The notes: generated by a model not told the origin, from the sequence alone. Counted from the stretch's first letter, positions 33,161 to 44,817 are shown. The stretch: DNA of 64,000 nt from Gigaspora margarita (GCA_009809945.1 WTPW01000017.1:588857-652856), one strand, 5' to 3'. Numbers and translations are program-made.

Positions 33161-34425
33161 CAGTAAAGCTTCTGTAAGTGCACGCCATTGAGACCAAGAT
33201 TTAACAACGTGCATTTAGAGAGCAATACGAAAAAGTGCGTTTATAGAGGGCAGATATATATTGCCCAGAATTTGGGTGTTTGAGGGTGAAAAAATAATTC
33301 CCTCCGTCTAACTATCACAACAATACACTACTAAAACTAACCAAAATACTCTTACTCAACCCTAATACGGTAATGCTTCGGTTGAGGCGTGAATGAATAG
33401 ACTTGGTCCGAGTAACTAGGGTCAAATAGAGCTCTATATTACGTCATGAAGTTATAGTTCGGGGTCACGGGATTAGACCTTAATACGAATTTCACCTAGT
33501 GGGTTATCAGTTTATAATAATTACAGTTTACTAATTCAAGTATCTATCGGGAGAATTACTAAAGCTAACGCTTCTACTCTAATTTTGAAGGTTATTACTT
33601 AACGACGTTGTAAGCTTCGAGTTTCAGAACCTCCGAACTCAACTGAGTTATTAGTTTTCGACCTCAATTTTTTTGCTCAGAAAACTACTTTATTGTGAAG
33701 ACAAAAGACATTTTATTTATACTTTTTACATTACTCGTCACTAATTAAACTAATTCGACAAATTAAACAAATTAGATAAATGCGATTAATTAAACAAATT
33801 CGATAAATCGGATAAATCAGATAAATCAGATGGGCAATGGACTAGGAAACCCCGTCTTTGACACTTTTTTATCAATTTCGAGATTTTTGATTCAAATTTA
33901 AGTTCCAGTTTGTATCTATATGTATTTCACTTTTTACCCTACGTTAATATAATAATTTATCGAGATATTAACGATTGTGTTCTAAATATAGATTTACAAC
34001 CAAATATTTACGACTAAATTAAAATTAGATTGGTCAATCAGTGTTTTATAATCACATGACATTGTTTATTCATTAATTGATATCTAAAAATAAACAAAAA
34101 ATTCAGGGGTAAAATGTAGGTTTCACAGACAAATAATCGCCATTTTCTCAAAACGGAAACCCCCTTCAAAGACGGGTTTTCCTAGTCCATTGCCCAGATA
34201 AGTCAGATAATCAAATAAATCAGATAAATAGATAAATCGAACTAATCCGACCTTCCCAACCTTTGAACTGGGTGAAACAGGTAATTCGCTAATTTTGGCC
34301 AGATTCGATCTGAGCCACAACCCATGATATAAAGAAAATTTTATTTTGAGCCAATTTACCCCGATACAGCGTTCATTTAGAGAGGGTGTGCACTTATAGA
34401 GGGTGCACTTATGGAGGTTTTAATG
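33161..34425. mobile_element. 1.27-kb TA-flanked (Tc1/mariner or pogo-like) non-autonomous element
   Basis: CAGTAAAGCTTCTGTAAGTGCAC and its mirror GTGCACTTATGGAGGTTTTAATG are the ends, flanked by TA at 33159-33160 and 34426-34427. Subterminal TTAGAGAG/TAGAGGG words recur. The shorter element at 51320-51484 has related ends. A separate MITE lies inside (33831-34196). No DDE transposase frame is seen. Confidence 0.72.
33831..34196. mobile_element. 366-bp MITE, TGGGCAATGGACTAGGAAAC ends, nested
   Basis: TGGGCAATGGACTAGGAAAC and GTTTTCCTAGTCCATTGCCCA are the ends, with CCCGTCTTTGA/TCAAAGACGGG following. It sits in a GATAAATCA microsatellite (33790-33830, 34197-34245), which hides the target duplication. 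A frame at 34123-34320 (-) is a shadow. Confidence 0.82.
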
Positions 34426-34666
34426 TAGGCCATTTCTCATTAAATCCCTTATTTAGATTAATTTACCTGGTAAGCACAACAATAACTTATTCATCAATGT
34501 ATTTGAAAACAATTCATACACCTCATATTAGTGAATTATCTGTGTTGATTTGGTAAATAAACATTCACTTATTTAGCTCGGCTTAGACAACAATTGAAAT
34601 ATTTGAAATAGTCTATATTGCTATGAATTCCTTATTGATGCTGATTTATTTAATAATGATCTGATT

Positions 34667-34774
34667 TAGAGCTTGATCCATTATCCGTTTTCATATTAAA
34701 TTTAATGGATATTCAACATTCAAAGGATTTTGCTATTAAATTTAGTATTCAACAGATAATGAAACCAAGCTCTA
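34667..34774. mobile_element. 108-bp hAT-like MITE, TAGAGCTTG ends
   Basis: TAGAGCTTGATCCATTATC is partly mirrored by GATAATGAAACCAAGCTCTA. The flanks are ATCTGATT (34659-34666) and ATTTGATT (34775-34782). Related, more decayed copies begin near 60114 and 61244. Confidence 0.75.
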
Positions 34775-34782
34775 ATTTGATT

Positions 34783-35782
34783 CTTTTCATGAAAAGTTGT
34801 AGGACACCAGCGGCGTCCTACTTACACTTGTAATATAAATAACTAACAATTTATATTCGATAAGCTGTTGCCTTATTTTAGTTGCAGAAAATGTTTAATG
34901 GTAAAGAAAATATATAATACTGTACTATATTAATCAGAACAAATGAACAAGATCCAATAGACAGGTTGCTTATTTGAGTTAGCAACAATGCTTTGTAAAA
35001 TAAAGATCAGAAGACTTTTATTCAAGACATTTATTGAACATGTAATAGACTTGTCTAGAACGAAACGTTATTCTTACATTGATATTTAGATTAAAATAAT
35101 TTTCGAAAAAATATGAATCATTAAACAAAAATATCGCATCAAACATACAGTATTTCGTAACTAATCATACAACAACTTTAAATGTATTCGTATTACTAAT
35201 ATGGTCGTAAAAAATTCTATCACAATTAAGTTTTTTTAAGATCAAAATCCAACATAAATGAATTCCACATTCAACTAGGGATTTATATAAGCAATATCAA
35301 TTTTTTAACCCTTATACTTATTCCTTATTACTTAATTATTTGAATTACAACTTCTGAACTTGAAACCTTATTACTACTTATATATCACGTAAAAAATTAA
35401 ATGTAAAGTTAAATAATAATAAGTAATAATGCATATAAAAATTGTCTATCCCTTCTTTCAATATAGTCGTTAATTAATTAGAGCCATGATATCAAATCAA
35501 TAATCATCAGTTTTCATTTAATTTACGAATATTAGTTTACCTTCTTTAATTTTAATTTTGTTTCTATTTAGATATTCCACTCCTAGGTTTGCGCGAAACA
35601 ATTTATTTCGGTAAGATATATGATTTGTTATCATTTAATTTATAGTGTAAACTGCATAAAATCAAGTACTGATTGAGGTCGCTATTTTGATATATTGTAG
35701 CCTGAATATCACTGCAATTATTAGCAATTCGCAGCACATCAATATAATCATCATTCTTAATACTATATTGAATTTTATATAC
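34783..35782. other. Intergenic, no gene seen
   Basis: About 1 kb without a frame over 60 codons. AT-rich, with no clear repeat. Confidence 0.5.
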
Positions 35783-36208
35783 ATATCCGCGGATTTTTGG
35801 AATTTACTATTAAAAATTCCAAAAAATTTTTAACAGCGAATAACTTTTGTTCCACTGGTTCGTTTTGATGAAACAACTACCAAAATGATCACATCGATGA
35901 GACGATTCTAATGAACCCAAAATCGTTAAAATCCAATCACTGAATCCAGAGATCGCTAACGATTTGTATCACTTCAGATGTTTAAGGATTGAAAAAAACC
36001 AATCCTTAAATATCCGAAGTGATACAAATCGTTAACGATCTCTGGATCCAGTTATTAGATTTTAACGATTTTGGGTTCATTAGAATCGTCTCATCGATGT
36101 GATCATTTTGGTAGTTGTTTCATCAAAAACGAACCAGTGGAACAAAAGTTATTCGCTGTTAAAGATTTTTGGAATTTTTAATAGTAAATTCCAAAAATCC
36201 GCGGATAT
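35783..36208. mobile_element. 426-bp near-perfect foldback element, copy 2
   Basis: Same ends as 30776-31197 (ATATCCGCGGATTTTTGGAA). It agrees with copy 1 along its full length with only scattered differences. Arms pair around GATTGAAAAAAACCAATC. The two copies lie 5 kb apart in the same or equivalent (palindromic) orientation. Confidence 0.92.
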
Positions 36209-36309
36209 CAAAATATTATGAGATTAGCTAAAATTATATTATAATACATGTGAACTATTTCGATCATTAGAAAATCGTATCTAGGCATGCCATATAAAAT
36301 TAAATTATA

Positions 36310-36438
36310 TATGAGTGCTGTCAAGGGAAAACCGAAAACCTGTCATCGGACTTAGTTTGTTAGGGATTGTGTCCGGTACAAAATATTATTGAAAGCCCGA
36401 TGGCAGGTTTTCGGTTTTCCATTGGCAGCACTCATATA
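36310..36438. mobile_element. 129-bp hairpin MITE, ATGAGTGCTGTCAAGGG ends
   Basis: ATGAGTGCTGTCAAGGGAAA is mirrored by TTTCCATTGGCAGCACTCAT. Arms continue through ACCGAAAACCTG/CAGGTTTTCGGT. It is one of four elements with this terminus in the window (also 56264, 58212, 60942). Confidence 0.85.
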
Positions 36439-37524
36439 TTGTAGGTGGGTTTGGAATGTAAATTCGGAATCCACTTAAAGAATTTCTGAATCAACTTAAG
36501 TAGATTTCAAATCTCAAAATGGCTTAAGTGAAAATAAAATTTTAAAAAATTGTAAACGATATAGATTTCGATAATAATGTAAAGGGCATGTAATTTCATA
36601 GCAAAAAAAGTGTATTATCTATTTTCTATAATATTAAAGAATAATTTTTCTACTTTTCATTTAATATTATGTGTAACATATTAATATTTCAAGAATAATT
36701 TTTGCATCATTTTTATAATTGAATTTTGTGCTAATTATATTAAACAAATTTCAATCCTACAGATTCTCATATAATAATAATTTTGTCTTTTTCACTCTAA
36801 AAAAATTAATATGTAATCTGTTATTGTAATTTTATAATTAAAAAAAATAGTACATCTAACGAGATTTTGTTTAGTTTACATATTTTAAAACATCAGTATG
36901 AATTTTAACATAATATATTACTAGCTTGTCTCGCGTTGCTTACACAACGCTTTTAGGTACTTGTACTCATTGACTAAATCTCAATGAATAAAAATAATTA
37001 AAAATTTAACAACCAAGAATTGTGCAAAAGGTATTAAGTTGTTCACATTTTTTAGTTAGTCTCTTATTTAGTTAGTCGCATATTTACTTCAATTACTTAC
37101 AAATAATAATTTATAAATTATTGCAAAATTCTGTGAATATTGCAATTAAAAAAAAAGAAGAAACGAAATCATTTAATTAATAGATTGTTAATTTTTTAAA
37201 CTACTTCGATACCATGATATAAAATTTAATCAGGAGTAGCTTTAAGAAATCAGAGATTACCAACCTTTTTATTGATTTCTTTTTGAGAGCTTGTCAATGA
37301 AGTGACAAAGTAATCACTATTGCGAGATCAGATGACTTTATTGGACAAAATGTCCAATCTGCTATTTTAGCCTTTATAAGATTTTATTTATTGTTATACT
37401 ATTGATCTGATAGTATCATGTTTGATTGTATGTATTTTCTTGTTTATACTATTTAAATTGAGTTACTCGAGAGATTTCTGGAATCAAGTTACTATGGTTA
37501 TTAGAAAATAAGTGACCAAACAAA
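36439..37524. other. Intergenic with a possible Helentron-like terminus at about 36921
   Basis: ACTAGCTTGTCTCGCGTTGC, then TTACACAACGC, forms a short GC-bearing hairpin in otherwise AT-rich DNA. It resembles the 5' ends of Helentron-type elements. No Rep/helicase frame is present. The rest has no gene. Confidence 0.35.
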
Positions 37525-40215
37525 TTGGGTAACTGTTGTATATGATTGAGTTAATTTGAATTAGAATTATCATAGTTTCTATTAAGATTTGCTGCAAAAA
37601 TTCTGCCTAAAAACTTACTTGCTAATGCAGAACACACAGAGGTTAAGTTCATAATAAAATTATCATAATTTATATCATGAGTTACTTAAAAAATTTTGTA
37701 ATAACACTATGTAATTAAGGTTGGTTTAATTTGCATCAGAATAATTGTGATTTTTATTATGAGTTATCATAAAATAGTATGTTATAGAACTTACTGATTA
37801 TTTCAGTAATATAAGGTTGAGATGGTTTGTATTAGAATTATTATAATTTCTATCATAAGCTACTATAAAAAAATTTCTACTACTGCAGTATACAGTGGTT
37901 GAGCTAGTTTGCATTAAAATTATTATTAAGTTACTGTAAAAATTTTGTTACAAATTTACTGCTACTTTGGACCACAATATATAATTAGGTCAAATTAGAT
38001 TGTAATTTCTGCTATAAGTTAAAAAATTCATCTACAGAATCCTATTATGGTGACTACAGCATGCAGTTAAGGTTGAGTCAGTTTGTATTGAAATTATCAT
38101 GATTTATATTAGTTTAGATTGAGTTAGAACTATATTAATTGCAACTGTTGAGCTACTTAAAAAAATTATTGCAAAATTTACTTACCATTCCAATGACCAT
38201 AGTATGCATTTAAGGTTGAGTTGTTTTGCATTAGAAGTATTGTAAAATTCTGTTATAGTACATACTTGTTATTTTATATTCACAGTATGTAATTAAGATT
38301 GAAATAATTTGCATTGGAATTATTGTATTTTTATATAATTTTTATATAAGCTAAAATTGAGGTAGTTTGTATCAAAATTATTAAAATTTTTGCTGAGAGT
38401 TACTAAAAAATTCTGTTATATGGCCATAATATGTGGTTAAGATTGAGGTAGGTTGCATTTAATTATTGTAATTTTATTATGAGTTACTGTAAAAATACTG
38501 TTATAGAAATTACTTGATAACTATATTATGTAGTTAAATTTGAGTTAGTTTGTATCAGAAGTATCATAAAATCCATTGTATTACTGTAAAAATTCTATTT
38601 TAAAATTTACTTGCTATTCTAGTAACACAAATGCAGTTAAGTTAGTTTGTATTTGAATTATTCTAAATTAACTATAAGAAATAAGATATTGTAAACAATT
38701 TCATTATATTACTTACTCAATAATGCAGCATATAGTAATAAGGTTGAATTAATTTATATTGAATTATCATGATTTTTATTATAAGTTACTATAAAAAAAA
38801 TTATATTATAAAACTTACTATTCTAGAAATATGTGCTTGAAATCAAGTAAGTTTGTCATTACTTCTACTATAAAAGAATTTGTTACAGAATTCACTATTC
38901 TTTTGATAACAGTATACAGTTTATTTTGTATTGAATTATCATAGTTAAGGTAAATTAGTTTGAATTGGAATTATGGTAATCTCTGTAGAAAGTTACTATA
39001 AAAAATTCAGTTACAAAACTTAATTTCTATTCTTGTAACCACAGTTTGTGGTTAAGTTGAGTTATTTTACACTAGAATTATTGTAATTCTATCATATAAT
39101 GCTATAAAAGTTTTGTTATTGCACTTACTTGCTATTTAATGACCATGGTATGTAATTAAAGTTTAATTTGCATTGAAATTATTATAACATTTATTGTGAG
39201 TTATTGAAAAATTGTTATAAAATTACTATTCCATTAATACATAGTTTGTATTGAAATTATTGTAATTTTTTTTACATTTACTATAAAAATTTCTATTACA
39301 AACCTTACAACTCCAGTAACCATAGTGTGTGGTTAAGATTGAGTTAGTTTGCATTGAATTATCAAGATTTCAATATTACTGTAAAAATTTTGTTATAGAA
39401 CTTTCTAACTGGTAACTACAGTATTGGTTAAATTGAGTTGGTTTGCATTAAATTTATAGTAACTTTTATAATGAGCCACTGTAAATATTTCAATAATGCA
39501 TAGTATATAATTAAGGATGAGTTAGTTTGCATAAAATTATCATAATTCCTATTATATGTTATTGTAAAAAATTTTGTTATATGTCCTTCTAATATGTTAT
39601 ATAGTGATGAAAATTAAGTAAATTTGTATTGAAATTATCATCTTGCTATTCTGGTAATTACAATATGTGGATAAAATCGAATTGGTTTGTATAAGAATTA
39701 TTGTGCTATTCTAGTAAATATAGTATAATTAAGGTTGAGTTTGTTGCATTGGTATTATCATGGTTTCTTCATAGTTAAGATAGAGTTAGTTTGTAATAGA
39801 GTTATTGTAATTTCTATTGTGAGTTACCGTAAAATTGTTATATAACTTACTTACTATTCTAATAACACTGTCTGTGAGTTAGTTTGTATTAGAATCATCA
39901 TGTTTCTACCATGAAGTATGTGAAAATTCTGTCACAGAACTTGCTATTCTAGTGACTATAGCATTTGGTTGTAACTGTAAATTGCATTAAAATTATGATT
40001 TCTATTGTGAGTCATCAGTACTCACTTTTGCAGTGATCATTTTACGTGGTAAAATATTATGTTACAAAACTTACTCGCTATTCCACTAATACATAATATG
40101 TAGTTAAGGTTGAGTTTGTTTGTATTGGAATTATTGTGATTTCTATTGTGTTACTGTGAAAATTTTGTTACAGAACTTACTCATTATTCCAGAAACCACA
40201 ATATATAGTTAAATA
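37525..40215. repeat. 2.7-kb diverged tandem array, ~80-120 bp unit
   Basis: About 25-30 degenerate copies of a unit repeat. In order the unit carries TTACT(C/T)GCTATTC(T/C)AGTAA, CCACAGTATGTAGTTAAGG, TTGAGTTAGTTTGCATTAGA, ATTATCAT(A/G)ATTTCTATTATG and AGTTACTGTAAAAATT. Unit length varies because blocks are deleted or doubled. No frame is conserved. It may be a satellite or the tandem core of a larger element. Confidence 0.85.
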
Positions 40216-40376
40216 ATCTGCTATGAACACAATTTGTTTTAAAAAAATTTTTTTTTAATTATTATAACACGATATTTACAATTTTATACATATATATATA
40301 GACAAATAATTAAAAGCAAATGTTGACTAGACAGAACAATATTGATCCACACTATGATATAAGCAGAACATACCTT

Positions 40377-40968
40377 GATTTTAGTGTAATAGTTATCAAA
40401 AGAGCCACTCAATGCTTCTTTAATAGATAGTATAAAGATACTATTTTTNTACTACAAATTACAAACCCTCTTTTGCTTTTTTCTCTTTTTTTGTTAGCCA
40501 GCGACTTTTCCTCTTTGTTTGTAACTGTTTAAATAGTTTAAAAATTCGTATATTATTAAAAAAATAAAAAAAAAGATATATATCCAAAAAGAATTATAAA
40601 AATTCCGGATTAGCCTGAATCTGCAATCTGGAGAAAAAATAGTATAGAAGTATGATTTTAGTGTAATAGGTATCAAAAGAGCCACTCGATGCTTCTTTAA
40701 TAGATTGTATAAAGATACTATTTTTTCAAAATGAAGCTATGTATTTCATAAAGTTTAGCTTACTACAAATTACAAACCCTCTTTTGCTTTTTTCTCTTTT
40801 TTTGTTAGCCAGCGACTTTTACTCTTTGTTTGTAACTGTTTAAATAGTTTAAAATTCGTATATTATTAAAAAAATAAAAAAAAAAGATATATAACCAAAA
40901 AGAATTATAAAAATTCTGAATCAGCCTGAATCTGAAATCTGGAGAAGAAATAGTATAGAAGTATAAAT
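40377..40968. repeat. Tandem duplication of a ~275-315 bp unit
   Basis: Copy 1 is 40377-40651 and copy 2 is 40652-40968, both starting GATTTTAGTGTAATAG. Copy 2 has about 37 extra bases (TTCAAAATGAAGCTATG and following) at the place where copy 1 has an N (40449). The two are otherwise nearly identical. The minus-strand frame at 40494-40685 is therefore duplicated sequence, not a clear gene. Confidence 0.85.
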
Positions 40969-41456
40969 ATTAACCGGGGAATAAATATTGATTTAAGGCT
41001 CAGGATAATGTGATTTTAAGATATATTCAAGCCACCTTGCTCGAATTTTTTGGCAATTCTCATTGGTACATACGCACATACTGGTACGTTTATATTATAT
41101 TTATTTATTTAATGCTTATAGAATAAAACCTGTTTTAAGTGTAACAGGCATCAAAAACGTAGCTTTTAATGTTTTTGCACATGATACACCTTATAGTATG
41201 ATATATTTTTTTTTATCTATTGTGAAGCAATTGTTTTAGTTCTTGCTCTTGCGTTTGCATTTGTTCTTGCATTTGCACTTGTTCTTAAACTTGGGACCAT
41301 TATACAAAATGCTTTCCAATTCGTGAAACATTTGATTGACTTTTTTTAGCATTTTTTCGCTCAAAACAGTTTGTAGGCAATCAAATAAAAGAATCAAATT
41401 TGGAAAATTCATGTTTCATGATTTTAAGAGAGTTGTTTAAGGTGTTAAAAAACATT

Positions 41457-41606
41457 GATATAAGCCTTATTTTGGTGTGATCACGTTAGAATACTTGATT
41501 ACCAGTGGAATGGACGGACATCAGTGCTCTGATATAAGCCTTATTTTAGCGTGACCACGTTAGAATATTTGATTGGCCAGTGGAACAGAGCGACATTTGT
41601 GTTTTA
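41457..41606. repeat. Two-copy 75-bp tandem repeat
   Basis: GATATAAGCCTTATTTT(G/A)G(T/C)GTGA, CACGTTAGAATA and CCAGTGGAA recur with a 75-bp period. The remainder of 40969-41770 has no gene. A Leu/Gln/Lys-type TTGCATTTGTTC microrepeat lies at 41240-41285. Confidence 0.75.
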
Positions 41607-41772
41607 ATTTTCACAGTTCGATCATAGTGGTATCAATTCTGTAAAATCACGAGGAAACTTAAGTTCGACTAGGTTGCACAATTATTTGGGACAAAGCCAC
41701 ATTGTTGCAGACGTTTGTGTTTTAATTATATAGAAATTATATAGATGAAGACTATTATAAAGTTATATAGTA

Positions 41773-42323
41773 GGGTGTTTCAAAGTTAAAATCACCATAT
41801 GAAAAAATTGATCCGTGTAGGCACGTGTTTCTACGAAGAGACACGGTCAAGTGTGGCACGGGCGGATGTCCGGGTTTGTACGTCTGTGATCCGTGTTGGC
41901 ACGTTGAATTGGTCCGAATTGGACTGTTTACCCGGACATTTTGGACCGTAAATGGATCGGGTTTTGCTGCACTTTACTAAACCAAAACTTACGGGTTTTT
42001 GGCACGGGTAATTACACGTAAAGTAACGTAATAAAACGTGCTCATACGTGCCACCCAATTCATGTATAAATACCGTAAAACGTAATATACGTGCCATTCT
42101 GTCACGTATTGGTTCGTGTTTCATGCCTTTACGTGCAACATGACACGTGCCTATCCAGACAAATCAGTGCCAACCCGTATCAACACCCGGACCACTTTTC
42201 TCATAGGGTCAGAGAATCATATTTTATTTTCCGACTTATAATACAGCATAGTAACAATGCTATTGAAAAAAATCTTATTTATTTTCGAAATGCTTCTCTT
42301 ATTTGTTAACTTTGAAACCCCCC
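41773..42323. mobile_element. 0.55-kb TIR element with a CG-rich interior
   Basis: GGGTGTTTCAAAGTTAA on the left is mirrored by TTAACTTTGAAACCCCCC on the right. Inside, GTGTAGGCACGTGT pairs with ACACGTGCCTA, and CACGT words recur at least a dozen times. The 97-codon minus frame at 41831-42124 arises from these words. The target duplication is not firm. Confidence 0.65.
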
Positions 42324-42539
42324 AGTACAATTATTTCTGATACATTTCAATTTTTTAAAAGCAGTGGCAATTTGGATAATTTTTGTGAAATATTGCAATA
42401 ATAATCTAATTAAGAAATAAAAGTTTTACAATACATAGCAATGAGTTTTTTTCGAAAATTTAAACAAGTTAGTTAAAAACTTGTCTCAAATAAATAATAT
42501 TCTTGAAAAATGTTGTGGAATACGGTACAATTATTATAG

Positions 42540-44270
42540 AATTTACAGAATTCAGAATACACCTATAACATACATAACTAAATTACATATTAGTATACAA
42601 AACCAGGAATATAATATTCCATATAAAACTTACACAACTTTATTTAAGATCTTTATTTAATGCCATCTCTGCAGATTTTTGATAATAAATAAATGCCTTA
42701 TATTCATCTTTTTTAACTCCAATTCCATTAAGATAACAATATCCAACGTTTCTTGTTCCGATTTCATTTCCCATCTTTGCAGATTTTTGAAAATAAATGA
42801 AAGCCTTACGTCCATCCTTTTCAATACCAATTCCATTTAGATAACAATAACCAACCTGACTTGTTCCAGCAGAACAATCCATCTCAGCAGATTTTTGGTA
42901 GCAAATGAATGCCTTGTGTTCATCCTTTTCAATACCAGTTCCATTTTCATAACAATATCCAATCATATATGTTGCTCTGTCGTTCCCCCTCTCGGCAGAT
43001 TTCTGATAATAAATAAATGCCTTATGCTTATCCATTTCAACCCATTTGCCATAAAAATAACAACTTGCAAGAATGATTTGAATCGTAGGATTGATTTGAT
43101 TATTTAAATAATTGACAATATGATTAGGATTTTGTTTTTTCCTTATTAGAATTTGTTCTATTTTATCAAGAATTGAAAGGGAATGCTTGTCTTTCAATTT
43201 TTCGTCATTATATATATTACACATTTCTTCAACAATTTCATTAAGAAATTCCTGTGAAAAGTCCTGTGATTTGTTATCTTCTAAATACAATTGGGTAACA
43301 TCACTTTCTGTTTGAGTAAAATCTGATGATGCATTGGTTTTTTCTAGTTGCTTTACAAAATGATTATTGCAAATTGACATTTTGTCGCAGTAAAAAATGT
43401 GTTGTGCTTGTGTATGGAGGTATCAGATTTATTAAATTTTTGATGTATTACGTTGCACGACATTAATTTTACGAACGCACGTACGTACGTATGGTCGTAA
43501 CTACCGTATGATATTAATAATACTTTGTTACAAAATTCAATGATAGTGATAAATATTATGAGTGGGTTCATTGAATAATTTATGCTTAATAGGGAACATT
43601 GTTAATTATATCTTGTTTCTTTTTTTAGGATCGGATTATTATTTACGAGAATATTAATATTCTATTCTAATCGTTATTCGAATTATTCTTCTAATAACAC
43701 CAGAATGTATTGCTTATATTGTTTTTATTACTTTGTTGATTTGATATTTCAACATTGTTGGTTTGATACTTCACCCTGTGGTTACTAACCTTACTCGGTG
43801 GTTCGAAACCAACAGTCAATCCATTTCTGGAGTCCTACAGCCGATGTGGCTTACTGACTCCATAATACAAAATTTATAGTGACCTTCCATATAAAGCACA
43901 ACATACGTTCATACGTGTCAGCATCCCAACCTATCAGTTACTGCGTTGTAAAATGTTACAACACGTATTTAGCATAGAAAAATTGTATTTATTTATAACT
44001 TTCAGAAAAAAAAGGATTTCCAGTGCTGGAAGTTAATGTAACCTGGACGTAGACCGCTTAAGGGCATGGTTGCTGTGAATTCAAACGAGGAGCTCATTAT
44101 GACGTTTATTGACCTTTTTTGGTGGATTAAGCCTGGCTGACTAAGTCTATGTCTTATCAAACATTCTCTTAATAAAGCACCAATTTGCATTAAAAAATGG
44201 CAGTAAAAACATAAACTTCAAAGTGATTGATTATTTTGAAATATTTATTTGATAAAAAACATTATAGTAG
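42540..44270 (-). repeat. Segmental duplication unit carrying Sel1 paralogue 2 and its flanks
   Basis: The 3' side ACCTATAACATA..TAACTAAATTACATATTAG matches 13380-13415 and 61910-61950. The 5' side TATTACGTTGCACGACAT and ACGTACGTACGTAT matches 62900-62950. GACCGCTTAAGGG, GAATTCAAACGA and AACTTCAAAGTGATTG match the block upstream of paralogue 1. Homology therefore runs almost 0.9 kb upstream of the start codon. Confidence 0.75.
42640..43380 (-). CDS. Sel1-like repeat protein, paralogue 2 (one repeat shorter)
   Basis: The 246-residue single-exon product has an acidic N-terminal part (1-98) and four Sel1-like repeats of 36 residues (about 99-242). Paralogues 1 and 3 have five. The last repeats (GYCYLNGIGVKKDEYKAFIY and onward to the C-terminal ALNKDLK) are identical to paralogue 1. 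The start at MSIC is the only in-frame ATG after an upstream stop, which supports this start for the family. It is probably an adaptor protein; no catalytic domain, signal peptide or membrane segment is visible. One Sel1 unit was lost, or never gained, by unequal exchange between 108-bp repeats. Confidence 0.85.
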   Translation of the reverse strand: MSICNNHFVKQLEKTNASSDFTQTESDVTQLYLEDNKSQDFSQEFLNEIVEEMCNIYNDEKLKDKHSLSILDKIEQILIRKKQNPNHIVNYLNNQINPTIQIILASCYFYGKWVEMDKHKAFIYYQKSAERGNDRATYMIGYCYENGTGIEKDEHKAFICYQKSAEMDCSAGTSQVGYCYLNGIGIEKDGRKAFIYFQKSAKMGNEIGTRNVGYCYLNGIGVKKDEYKAFIYYQKSAEMALNKDLK

Positions 44271-44817
44271 GATTTTTAAAGTCGTTTAGGCTCAAAAACT
44301 ATAAATCATTTAGCATATTTGACTATTTTCGTATTAATTTAAAAAATAAAATAATATTAAGGCTGAGAAAAAGTAATCGATTTCTAATTTCTGACACTAG
44401 ATTATTATAATTTTTATATATTATTATTATTATTTATTTTTTATTTTATTTTTTTTAGACTAATAAAATTACCAGCCATCACGAGTGTCCGTTTGGATAA
44501 AAAATGTGTCTTGACCAATAATAGAATAATCGTATGCATAATGATGGCGGATATACAATACTGACGTGCATGACCTCATAATTGCTGCATCTAAAGTAGC
44601 GATTTATCTAAAGTAGTTACTTTTAATATATCTAAAGTAGTGCCCTGGCTAAGATTACGACATAATGCATGCATGAAGATCTAATTTCAGGGGCTTAATT
44701 TTAGCCAGGTGCTACTTTAGTTGCATCCCCCATCTGCTGAAGTAAGCCGACCGAAAGTGACGGGATGATGTAATCACGAGCCTTCCGTTTTGAGGTTTGT
44801 AGTGTGGGTGGCGAGGT
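44271..44817. other. Intergenic with a small TAAAGTAG hairpin
   Basis: CTAAAGTAGTGCCCTGGCTAA at 44633 pairs with TTAGCCAGGTGCTACTTTAG near 44705. TGCATCTAAAGTAG / CTACTTTAGTTGCA extends it outward (about 44586-44733). It is a probable short MITE. No gene is present. Confidence 0.55.

Noticed and set aside
37525..40215. Regular spacing suggesting a CRISPR array
   Set aside because: Repeat units are long, diverged and contiguous, with no conserved short repeat alternating with unique spacers. The genomic context is eukaryotic.
40494..40685. 63-codon minus-strand frame with a hydrophobic stretch (IYIFFFIFLIIYEF)
   Set aside because: It is contained in a tandemly duplicated non-coding unit. The second copy carries changes that do not preserve the frame, and no domain is recognised.
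41831..42124. 97-codon minus-strand frame with mixed composition
   Set aside because: It sits within the CACGT-rich inverted-repeat element and has no recognisable motif. Repeated words explain it.
43795..43830. GTGGTTCGAAACC resembling a tRNA T-arm
   Set aside because: No matching D-arm, anticodon arm or acceptor stem is found at the proper distance on either strand.
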